Assembly: GCA_009746045.1 (NCBI GenBank)
Contig: RPFO01000256.1
Span: 72,501-136,500 of the forward strand
Length of the DNA stretch: 64,000 bases
Direction: 5' to 3'
Origin: Mesostigma viride
Taxonomy: Eukaryota; Streptophyta; Mesostigmatophyceae; Mesostigmatales; Mesostigmataceae
Numbering within the stretch: the first letter of the stretch is position 1; the number at the start of each line of letters is the position of its first letter. The notes under the pieces are model-generated. The model had not been told where the DNA came from. It saw only the letters and a list, made by a program, of their open reading frames with translations, and ran no database searches. The translations under genes were made by a program, and so were the position numbers. This document shows positions 51,538-64,000 of the stretch, piece after piece.

Positions 51538-54084
51538 TGACGTCTTCTTGCTGACCTATAATTCGGTAAAATATAGCAAGCATGTGCAGGGTTCGCGACT
51601 CATATTGTCGAATTTAGTGAGATGATGTGTATGCGCCGCTAATTGGTCATTTCTACAATCGCCGCTGGTGCGAACAAGTCATTCATGCAGTCAGTCGAAG
51701 TATGTCCTTCTTTTTCCTACAAAAATCACGTTGCATATATGTATTAAAAATATAATTACTTACAGCAGAGTGAAATCACTCAAACCAAAGCAAACGCCCA
51801 GCTATAAACCTATATACAGTTGCATATATGTACTTCTCCATTTTCCAAGTGCCAACACTGCATTGCACCAGTCGAAAATTTATTACAGTAAATTTGTCAG
51901 TCCAGCCAGGCATGCCCAAACTATCTTGCTGTCTGAACCATGCAAATAGAAACTGCACAATATCTAAAAGGGGGCCTCTCCTTAATTACCTTTTCCTCAG
52001 TAGTGCGCTTTCTAGGCGGTTACGATTCCGAGACGCCTAAAACGCACGGAGCAGATTTGTCTGGATCTTGAAAATGACGAAATAATAAACCGTTGCGGAA
52101 AGTCGTGGACCGGATGCGATCCTATGCTAACCAATGCGCAGATTCCAGTCGCTTGTCAGACGGACGATTGACTATAAAATTTCCTGGTTTTTCCACGTCG
52201 ACTTCAGCACGAGCGCGCCTGGTCAGAGTGCCTATTCCAGACCGACCTTTTTGCCAGTCCAGATGAAATTCCGAGCACGCTTGGCTGATCGTCCGTAGTC
52301 CGATCAGCGCCTTTCCTAAGGATGCCATATGACTGCACGATGAACAAATTCTTTTGGACAGAATCTTTGCCATCGACGGAGTTGACGCTGTATCAAGTAC
52401 TTACTGGCGATTCACTCTGGTGAAATGGGTGTTAGTTTATTTCCATATAACAGTTAAGGTGACCCAGGTATGCCAAAAATAGCCTGAAATGCCTAGTTTT
52501 GCCTAAATTGGGGTGCCCGCATTAATACGGCGCGCCCTGCGACCAAGGTAGCCATTGTACTGTAGATCTATCGTCATCCGGCATACGTGTAAAGACCTGG
52601 TTCATGCCCATGAGTGCATGGAAGACTTCCAGTGGGCTGGGGGTGTCATTGTTAGGGCCCGGGTCCCATACTTTGTGTTGTTCCGTCGCCAGGAGCCAGT
52701 AACGACGCATAGCCAGGTTCCAAGAGGAGATAAACCGGCGGACCACGGCACCTCTCGTGTACGCGGCACGTAACGTGAATACGGTCTCGTTGCGAACTTG
52801 CCATATGGTGTGAAGCATCGTCGTGCGTAGCCATATCCATGCCATCTGGTTGGCTGTGAGGCTCGCGTCCCGTAATCCCGTGATGCCGAAAATAACCGTA
52901 GATAGTGTGACGGTGGTGGGGGGAGCTGTAATAGCCATCCACTTGGCCCATATACCCAGCAGCCATTGCCAAACCCCTGCGAGTTGGCAGTCCAGAAATC
53001 TGTGCTCAATTGTTTCATCAGGAAAGTTGCATAAGCACGCCGCCGCGTGGGAGTACCGGTGGTGCAATTGGGAATTGACCCCGATGGCCCGATGCATAAG
53101 CAGGTGCTGGACGTCGGTGGCCCGTTTGTCAACCAATGGGTGATCAACTGCCAAGGTAATGTTCTTGATCCAGGTGTAGCCCGGCCACTCGGGGTGCCAG
53201 CGCAGGCGACCCGGGTGCATCCTATGATTTTTATGTAGAAGTAGCCGGTATCCCCAGTCTGCCGTGTACTCGAAAAGGCACTTCGTCATGGGGGTGCCGC
53301 CAGATGTGAGGACCCACCCAAATTCTAGCGGGTCTAGAGCAAGCGTGTCCAGTCGCCCCTTGCCGACATGTAGCCATGTGGTGTCGCGTATCACTGTGGT
53401 GGGGTCCAGGGGTAACATGCACGCCTGTGACAGTGACCACGGGACCACTCGAATGCGGTGACATTGAAATGCTGGAATGTAGGCGTACGATGTAATCAAT
53501 TTGCCGAGAAGTCCTTGACCGTCGGGTGTCTCCTGGAGCAATTGTATGGTAACGCCCGTCGACGCGACCGCAACGATGCAGCCCTTATGTATGGACGTGT
53601 CGCGATCCGGGTAATAGCTCACCCATTCCCCGACTTGTAGGGGTTTGCCGTTTGCGTGGGGTTGTCATCAGGGTATGCCATCCTGCGGGAATTGCTTGTA
53701 GAAGGTTGTCCCAAGCTGGTCGGCTGGGCATGTTTGCGATCCACGCACTGATTTCCGTGTATGTTAGGAGGCGATATCTGTCTGGCTCTCTCTTTCTGTC
53801 TGGCCCTCGGCCGTTTCCAAATCTCTGCTGCCCATGTGCGTGGGCAACAACAACAACAACAACTTTCGATCTGTCTGGCGGTCTCTGTCTGGCTATGACC
53901 GGCGTGGGATCCTGTCTGACTGACTGCCGACTGGAGTAACGTGCGTTGTAACTTTCACCGTTCAGGCGTTCACGTGGTGGAGGATCGGTATAAGCCCAAA
54001 TAATAATTACTATAATTACGCTGATTACCGGCCACTATAGATTCTCTGCTGCCCTTGGGCGGCGTGGGACACAACAAGAACAAG

Positions 54085-54823
<739 letters not shown>

Positions 54824-57800
54824 GTTAAACGTTCTTATCACACGCAATGTGAAGGATATGGTTGCAATGCAGCAATGTGTGAATATGGTTGGAAACGGAG
54901 CTTTGTTAAAATTGGATAATGTTACAGCGCTCACGCACTTGAGGCTTGTACACGCGTTTGCCAAGTCAAGGCACAACACGTGAGGCGGGCTCGCAAGAGA
55001 TCTGCCCAAATGGCACTGGTCTAGTCTTTATATACTTGTGCACTGTGCTTGCTAGTCCTGAGCAGCCTAGGAGGCCTGCTCAGTAATAACACCCCCGGTA
55101 CAGTATTCACTACCTGTACAGCGCCCAGTTCCTATACAGTAGGTCTGACATACAGGCACAGTGACCACAGAGCACAGTCCACAGTGACTATTGCATCTGC
55201 ACCTAGAAGTCCAGGACTAAGCCTGCGGTACCAACAGACCACAGGTTAAGGTTCCTATTTCCTGCGTACGACGTATTAATCCAATACCGTCGTAGGTACA
55301 GCACCTAATTCCTGTCAGCCCAGGAATTACTGTCGACCCCATATGTCGTCGGCAAATATTCACGTCCGACTTAGAAGAACAGCCGGCTCGCGCTCGCGCG
55401 CGACCGGGAAGTCGGAACGCCATAACTTTCTTGATACTTGTCGGAATGAACTCGTTCCGGTGCCGCTGGAATCGCAGAGATATGCCGAATCAGGATCACG
55501 CCAATGCGCTTGGCGTTAACTCCAATCCTTTCTTTTCTTGAGCTGTAGCAGCTCACACAAGTCTACATACAAACACACACAATGGGTACTGGACATCCTC
55601 CCTCGACTACAAGTCACAACCCGCTGGGCATGACAGTCAGCTTGGACTCCTTATTATATGTACATAGCACCCATACTGGTTCAGGAGCACAAACAAATTA
55701 CAATGAGTCCCTATCCCTTCACGGGAGGCTCGTTGTGTTACCCATGTACAAGAGGTTGGCCAACTGTGGCAGCCCATAGGTGTTCAGCTAAGAACTTGAG
55801 AAGTATGTACAACCTTCAGGACCTTAGGCGAAACCCCACCGATCACCCACAACAGCTCATCAGAAAACATTGCTGACCCCCAGACGGGAGTCGGCGCCGG
55901 TCTGCTGCCCCTTATCGAACCAGACACAACATCTACGCGAAGCACATGCAAACACAAGCTCCCATACTCGTTCCAACCGTGGAAAATCAGGGGACCTGTC
56001 GCCACCTCACCAGCATGGTGGATGGGTCAGCCAGTCCGTGAAACTCCGCCTTAAGACGGCACCAGGGAATCGAACCCCGCCCACAAACCACAGATCTGGG
56101 GAAACCTCAGACTGAGATGAAAACCCCAGATAGACATCTCTCCATCAGAGACAATGTCAGACACTCCCACACCAGAGACATGTCTCACCCCTCAAGGTGT
56201 GCTCAGGATTATGTACAATCAAGCTCCCAGCCTGATATCCAGAGACTTAAGCACCCAGCTCTCAGCTTTTAGACAGATAGACCGACTTGACAGTCAGCAT
56301 TCATGAGCTTCCTCAGTACATTGTACTGGGCTGGGGCCTTGTGTGGCAGCTTTGTCAATGCATCAGCAGGGTTCTCCTCGCCAGGGATATGCTTCAAGTC
56401 AACCAAACTGGCCAACTCCTTCAGCAACAAATAATCCAGGTCCCGGCTTCTGGCCAGCTGCTTGTGAACAAACTGGACCATACCCATGCTGTCTGTTAGC
56501 AACAACGTCTCCATCTGCAAGGTCCAAGGGGTAACTGAAGCCAGCTCCAGCATTAACTCCTTTATGTACAGGCTGGACACTAGGAACTCGCTACTGAGAA
56601 AACTGAGATTTCCTGAGATTTCCTGAGATTTCCTGAGAAAAAAACTGAGATTTCCTGAGATTTCCTGAGATGTCCTGAGATTTCCTGAGATTTCCTGAGA
56701 TTTTCCTGAGATTTCCTGAGATTTCCTGAGAAAGTGACCTGAGATTTCCTGAGATTGGCCTGAGAAAATTGGCTTTTTCTCAGGAAATCTCAGGAAATCT
56801 CAGGGCTAAGTGGAAACTGAGATTTTACGTGGACACTGAGATTTTTTTTTCTCAGGCTGGAAATCTCAGGGCATTTTCTCAGGCGCTTAAAATCTCAGGG
56901 CATTTTCTCAGGCATGCCATTGCCAGAATTAAATGTGTATTCTAACAAGCATAACACCATCATGCAATAAATCCAACATTTCATTAGTGAATTAAATACG
57001 TTATTAGCACATCTTGTGGTATTAGGCGTGGCATTCATGGCATCACGCTGTTTGATAGTAATGAACTTATGTTTCATTGTGGCATTCTGTGACTCATCAT
57101 TTCAATACCATCAAAATATAAAACATCGACTCAAAACTGCTCTCATCCTATTTCTGGATTGCTAGCTGATGGCTCATGGCCATATAACAGCTGGCATGCA
57201 TGCCAGAGCCCAGCAACGGTGGTTTCACTCAATATTGATGTGTACGTCTTCTCGTCGAGCTTGTATGCTCCACGATCTGCATCAAGTCATCCCCCAAAGA
57301 AAGAAAGCATACAGAAAGCAAGGAGTTAAATTTACAAACATGATAAAAATGCCATATGCAACATGATATTCCAAGAATGATATAGAAGGCGGGCATGCTG
57401 CCATGCATTGCGTGACTGCGTGCAGGCGTGCAGCTAGGTGTGCGTGCGTGGGCGAGTGCGTGCAGTTGTGCATGAGTGCGTTTGTGCAGGCGTGCCTTGG
57501 CGGGTGGGTTGATGGCTGTGTGCAGGCGTGCGTGCGTGAGAGGGTGCGTGAGAGTGTGCAGCTATGTGTGCGTGTGCGTGCACTTGTGCATGTGCGCGTT
57601 TGTGCAGGCGTGCCTTGGTGGGTGGGTTGATGGCTGCGTGCATGCGTGCGTGCGAGGGTAGGTGCGTGGGAGTGTGCAGCTAGGTGTGCGTGCGTGCAGT
57701 CGGTGGGCGTGGTGAAGTCTCCGGGGTGTCGCTGTGGACATGGGTGGGGCACTGGACTCGTGGGTGATACCGTTGTGGGAGGTGAATTGGGTGGGTACTC

Positions 57801-60800
57801 GTGGTCCTGGGTATTGTAGAGTGTGTGTGTGTGTGTTGGACTATTGGGGGGACCCCCCCCCTTTGGCGGGGGTCATGGGGGACATTGCTATGGGTTGATT
57901 ATGTAGTAGTTGTGAGTCGCAGTTGTAGGTAGCTCGTGCGTAGGTCACAGGTTCGTGTGAGGGTTGGGGATGCTTGGGTTGCGTGGGTGGCTTGGGTATG
58001 GAACGTAGGCGGGCTTGCCGGTGCATGGTCGGTGCAGCAGTGTCAGTTATGGTTGAGTGGACAGCTGATTGGTTGCCCCGGAGGCCGGGGTGGATGGTTA
58101 TGCTTCACGTGGATGGTGGGGTGGAGTCATCGTATGTTGGGGCAGCGGGGGGCGGGGTGGGCGGGGTGCAGTGGTGTAGGGGAACCTCGTTGTGGGGCGG
58201 TAGGTTTGTTTAGTAGGTGGTTTGTTATGTTGGTGTGGAAGGTGGTGTATGTAATACGGAAGGGTGGTAGTCAGATAGGTTGGTTTGCGGGGACTCAAGG
58301 TGGATGGTCGGGTGGGTCATCGGATGGTTTGGGGGAGGAGGGCGGTGTTACGGTGCATGTTGTGGGGGACCTCAGCGTGGGGGTGAGAGTAGTCCGTAGT
58401 CAGGTGGGGATGGATAACGGCATGTGGATGTCTGTGACGTATATTTGTGGGTGGGGCGGGTATGGAACAGGCAGGGGAGTGGGGCGAGTGGGAGTTAGCG
58501 GGGTGGAGGGTGCTGGCATTGTGGCGGGATGGTTGGAGGCACACGGACACACGTAATGGCAAGAGTAACTGCATGCATAGCAACATTGGACCAGCTGTTC
58601 CTAGAACATCTGCAACCCTCAGCATGCAACAACCAACAGCAACTGACAACTGCCGACAGTGACAACGTTAGCAAGATGTGACGCCAAGTCCACTGGAAAC
58701 CCCGATGTAATTTCAGGTGGTTCCCAGTCCTGCCGTGTACTTCACTTAATTCGGGGCCGCACACTTCGTTTGGTGCAGCAAGGGCTCGTGGCCGGTATGG
58801 TGGTAGCCGGTAGGCTTGATTGCCATGGATATCCGGCGTGGCGGAGGGGCCGCAGGGAGCGAGGCACCATGGAGGAGGCGATGGAGCGATTGAAGAAATG
58901 TAGGCAGTAGCCCGGTGCCCAGCAGCAGCGGAAGTGGAAATATTGCTTGACGCGGTGCGTGCGGTGGGATGGGTAGGCACTGCCTGCCATCACCCGGACA
59001 TTTCCTGTTACGGCACAGCCCGCAGTCGGCCATATTGGAGCAGACGGGCCTTGCTGCGAATCGAGGGCGTGATATTGCACGGGAAAAATCATGCCGAGAG
59101 TCTCAGGGCGTCTCGCATGGCGACAGCTGCAGCGTGAGGGCCGACAAGCTCGAGATGCAGGTCTCGTCGGTACATGTGGGCCACTGGTGAGGTCGCCAAT
59201 GTGATGGAGCCCTCTCCATCGTGCCTGTCGGACATCACTCAACAGCCAACAACGATCTTTTGTGCGACCAGCAGCCTCCGAATTCGCCAAGTCCGGACTC
59301 AGGACGCAGCGCCCCTCTCCAACGGACTGCACGCGGAAATTTGAAATTCAGCCCGAAGGGCACGCGCCGCGCCAGAGCTGGCACAGGAAGTGGACGTTGC
59401 ACGTGAATTGGAGAACGCCACCGTGACAAAGACCAAGGCGATAACGGCAGGTACGCAGCCTTGGCAGCGCCATAATTTTACTTGGACACCATGCGCGGTG
59501 CTGTACAGGGGTCACACGCAGTATCGCAACAAGAATCGCAACTCAAAAAAAAAATTTTTATCATCCACTTCGATTAAGGGCAGGTATGGGCACACCATGG
59601 CACCTTTACTTTTCAAAAGTGATGTTTGGATGAAAAATGGGAGCGTGCTCGAGTATCGCAACACCTAGTTCCGCAACTGAAAACCCACCAATTCTAGAGT
59701 TCCGCAATGCAACAGAATCGCAACAAACCTGGCAAGTATACCAAAAGTACGCCGTACACGTGCGCCGGAAGGAATAAATTGTCGCCAGTCGGCGTGCAGG
59801 ATCCGATATGTACTTGCAATAGTTACCGCCGTTGACGATTGATTGGCCGCGCGGTGTTCAGTTCAGTTCAGTGGGATTCATCGCGCGGAAGTCAGTGCAA
59901 TAATGAACAAAAACATAAGTGTGCCGCCTCTTCATTGAATAATCAACGACCTATAATTAGTCTACAACCACTAACCTTTCGTTATCAAACAGTTCCCTAA
60001 TCATCACGCGCGTCATCGTCTCGTCATTGCGCGTCATTACCCCGTCATTGTCCCGCCGACATTACACAGCTATGGTCTTGAGGTATAGTCGGCGCCGTGG
60101 CATGTTAAACAAACTGCGTTGTTTCATTCACAGTGTGGTTTCATTATGTCGCTCTTTCGAACGGGGATGCATTAGGCAACAATACTGGACAGATTCTGAA
60201 AGAGGGTGTGTTTGTGAAGTGGGGATGGCAGCGGCCCAGCATTTGCTGGCCGTGCGGGTGCAACTTTGAGGCGACTACATATATCGCCCTGAACCGTCTT
60301 TGTTAAAGCGGTGAGACAGTCCAGTGTTACAGTCCGGCCGCAGGCCGGGCAAGGGAAATGCTGTGTTCACCCTGATGCTGCGGGCCGAGGATGGGTGGCT
60401 GCATGGAAACGTGAATGCTTGCATCGAATGGATGGCGGTGTCTGCATGCATGGATTGCACGTGAATGTTCGCAGGATGGGTGGTAATTGCATGGATGCTC
60501 GCAGGATGGGTGCTAATTACACGAATCGATATTGCATTAATGCTTGCAGGGATGGATGGTGTTTGCATGCGTGGATACGTGAATGCTTGCAGGGATGGAT
60601 GGTGTTTGCATGCATGGATACGTGAATGCTTGCAGGGATGGGTGGTGTTTGCATGCATGGATACGTAAATGCTTGCAGGGATGGATGGTGTTTGCATGCA
60701 TGAATGTGTGAATGCTTGCATGGGTGGATGGTGTTTGCATGCATGGATGGGTGGTGTTTGCATGCATGGATACCTGAAAGCTTGGGGTGGATGGTGTTTG

Positions 60801-63800
60801 CATGCATGGATACGTGAATGCTTGCATGGGTGGATGGTGTTTGCATGCATGGATGCGTGAATGCTTGCACGGATGGGTGGTGTTTGCATGCATGGATACG
60901 TGAATGCTTGCCTGGGTGGATGGTGTTTGCATGCATGGATACGTGAATGCTTGCACGGATGGGTGGTGTTTGCATGCATGGATACGTGAATGCTAGCATG
61001 GATGGATGGTGTTTGCATGCATGAATGTGTGAATGCTTGGGGTGGATGGTGTTTGCATGCATGGATACGTGAATGCTTGCGTGGATGGATGGTGTTTGCA
61101 TGCATGGATGCGTGAATGCTTGCAGGGATGGAAGTGATTGCATGCATGGATACGCGAATGCATGCATGAATGCGACCGAGGACAGTGTAAGCACCTTTTA
61201 GGGATTAATATAGTGGTGAATATGGGCAGGCCCCCTGACCCATGTGAGTTATACATGTATTCAAGGAGACAACGATTCCAGTCCATGGCAGGATATATAA
61301 AGGATACCAACCCCAAGTCGGTGGGGGTATGCATGTGACCCAATTCAGTACAAGTGTAATAACAGTGATTCGGGCCGTGGTGTCAGCAACCCTGTCACTC
61401 AAGGTTACATTATAGATACTCATTCCATCTCCGCCTCCACATCATTGAGGATGTAATATACGCGACAACTATTAATGTTCGCATGGCGGTCACGCGACGC
61501 CTGATCAACGCGTAGCGTCTGCGTGTCGTAATTTAATTTTTTAATATTAATGCACAGTCACCATTTTACCGCGTGCTGGCCTGCACTTAGCCCTTGGATG
61601 ACCAGTGTGTAACTCTACCCCTAATTATGGCTGGTTGCACCTTGCATGATAATGTCCAGAAACCAGCCTGATAACAATCTAGTGTCCATACTGGGACCAA
61701 AGCACACGCATATAGGGAGTTACTTCGGGGTCATGTCATTAGTCATGTTGCAATGTCCTATATGTCCTATGGGTGCTAAATACAGCACTAATCTCAGGGG
61801 GGTGCACGGGTGCGATAAAAAAGACACTTACAATGCAATGTTAAGTGATAATGCAATATTGGACGTCTTCACAAACCAAGGCCCAAATGCACACGTAGCA
61901 AGGGGGTGCAAGGGGCGGTGTTACCCATGCATCCAGAACATGAGAAATGACCTCCATTTGCATGCCTAGGATGAAAATATACAAACACTGCATCGAACTT
62001 CTTTTCTACGTCAGCAAGGCACTGGGGCCTCCATAGATGTTGCACGGACTGCACAACTGCACAGGCGTCCTTTACTAGCAAAGCCAAAAGGCTGACAAAA
62101 AACTGGCCATGATACCATCTTTCCTGAAGAATTTAGGCAATAGAAACCATCGTGCTACCATCTACAACTCCTTTAGATGTTAAATCAATCGTCATTCTAG
62201 AAAATTAGGTACAGACGCAGCTAATCATGAACAAAACTGATGAAAATCTTACGACGACGGTTGTACAAAACCACAACCACAAACTAGTACACAGGAGTAG
62301 TAAGTTAGCGAACTTAACACCACAAACCTTCAACAACGTGTCCGAGATTACTTACCGAATGATATAACGACTTTACCTTGTTGACGGTATCCGCAGGTAC
62401 ACTAAACTGCGCCATGCCGAAACCGCAAAAAGAAGGCTAGCGGAAAGCTAGCAATCTCATGACAGAAAGGCAATCTCATCACGGCGTCGAGACTTTCCTG
62501 GCCCTGAACGATGATGAAATACGCGAAATACATCATACGAAAACTACTGGTTGCGAAAATTTCAATGATACAGAAGCTAATAACAAGTGCTGCCTTTCAT
62601 CGTCACCCCCGTGATGATTAACGCGTGTAGACGCAGTAAAAAGTAAAAACCAGCCCGAGATAATGTGCGCATCATTAGATGTTGCGCGACTGCGGCTATA
62701 GCATTTTTCTGACGCCGCTCATTTCAGTTCGGTTGATTCTTCGCGCCGGTCAGCCAAGGAGTGACATACTTCACGTCGGGGTGTATCTTTAGTTGCGATA
62801 CCACGCGTTTGCCGTTTCGCAACTTTTCGTCCAAATCGGTCCTCGCAAGAATCGCAACAAAAGTGTTTTTTGGTCCTCCTGGAAAGTTGCGTAGTTGCGA
62901 TTCTTGTTGCGATACTGCGTGTGACCCCTGTAGGCAGCCATATATATATTAAAAACCCCCCCATATATATATTAAAAATATAATTACTTACAACAGAGTG
63001 AAATCACTCAAACCAAAGCAAACGCCCAGGTATAAACCTATACTACAGAGCCATGTCAAAGCTCTATACTACGATAAGACCAATGGAAACGCCTAACGGG
63101 AGGAACCTAATAGCCCTGCTGCACCGCAAAATCAGCCCGCGTACGGCGGAGCATGATGTCAGCCATGGCCCGAGTCAGCGCCACCGACAAGCGCTGACGC
63201 CAATATGACGTCCAGGTCCGCGCCGACCATGGGGCCCGCTGGCCCTCCAGGTCCAGCCGGTCCTCCCGGAGCCGGCAACACTCCTTGAAGAAGGCGGAGG
63301 TCAGGGGCCCCATGGCCCCAAACTCCTCCAGTCCTGACAAACTGAAGGGCACCACACGATGGTGCCCGACGTCGCCGTAGGCCAGGAGCTTGCATGGCCC
63401 GCTCCGCCCGGTCCGCCGTGTAACCTGCCGTGAGGGAGGCCCCAGCCACGTGGCTAAGAGCCAAGGGCCGCGCCACCGAAACGTCAATAAGCAGATGCCG
63501 GCCACCCCCCTCAAAGTCCAGCACCACGATGTCAGGCCGGTGGTTGGGGGAATAGAAGGCAGCGCCATCCGCATCCTCGGACCGGATGTTCGCGTGGGGG
63601 AAAACCGACCGAATCATGGCGAGCACCACCGTCAGGAGGACAGTGTGCAAATACAAATACCAATGCTGATTCTGTTGGCCCCCCATGCAGGCAAGGTAGT
63701 GAGTCCCCGTGGGATCCAGCGGCTGCCCACAGCTACCACAAGGCCGCCCGGCCGGAACAAGAGGCTGCGGGGCAAATAGCTGGTGCCGGAGCGCCACCGA

Positions 63801-64000
63801 GTAGTGGCTGGGAGCCAAGGCGAATGGGGGGGCCATGGGAAGAGCACGAAGGTACGCCGAGCCCACACTCCGCAAGGAAAGCGAGAACAGCCACGCACGT
63901 CCCTGGGCGTTGAGGTCCGCGAAAAGAGCAATCCAATCAGCCGTGTGCAGAATACCCGCGTAGGTTTTCTGGTGTTTATCGATGACGCGAGCAGGGAATG

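Overview
This is a eukaryotic nuclear window dominated by introns, tandem repeats and retroelements. The likely source is a unicellular or simple alga, most plausibly green. The inference rests on GC-rich exons with GTGAGT/GTGCGT/GTGGGT donors and (G)CAG acceptors, a plant-type hybrid histidine kinase, a CHD/MOM1-like remodeller, and non-LTR and Penelope-like elements. I cannot name the species. No rRNA, tRNA, CRISPR array or prokaryotic operon was seen.

Three host genes can be assembled exon by exon; each used junction preserves reading frame unless noted. (1) Minus strand, 9748 to beyond the left edge: a PHD finger, tandem chromodomain and SNF2 protein of CHD3/Mi-2/MOM1 type, with weakened ATPase motifs and a one-base frame break in a GAG tract. 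(2) Plus strand, 10757-13865: a four-exon, 374-residue homologue of negative elongation factor E, divergent from gene 1 across about 1 kb. (3) Minus strand, 51537-34945: a nine-exon, 880-residue PAS - HisKA - HATPase - receiver hybrid histidine kinase. Its introns hold nearly every kind of simple repeat, including a 5.45-kb array of an 8-bp unit that separates the receiver's phospho-acceptor Asp from the preceding residues.

Between 13.9 and 33.6 kb lies a nested retroelement complex. Two Penelope-like copies stand head-to-tail on the minus strand: B is intact (757 aa); A is dead. Copy A was invaded by a 3.7-kb TIR transposon (13-bp TIRs, GA target duplication, empty site preserved in copy B) and by a 5'-truncated LINE with an 11-bp target duplication. 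Further LINE copies and tails lie at 13.9-15.6, 27.0-31.5, 31.6-33.5, 52.5-53.7 and 63.1-64.0 kb. A Ty1/copia RNase H remnant lies at 56.3 kb. A second TIR element (59506-62930, perfect 38-bp TIRs, TA flanks) carries a 43-bp minisatellite.

The most unusual pattern concerns introns. In all three host genes, at least 11 of 17 introns contain one or more degraded copies of the 3' end of the exon just upstream, usually including its donor site, as if introns had grown by repeated duplication of the segment spanning the 5' splice site. The clearest cases are the 86-bp repeat after kinase exon 8 (three additional donors) and the NELF-E intron 3 copy at 12091-12150.
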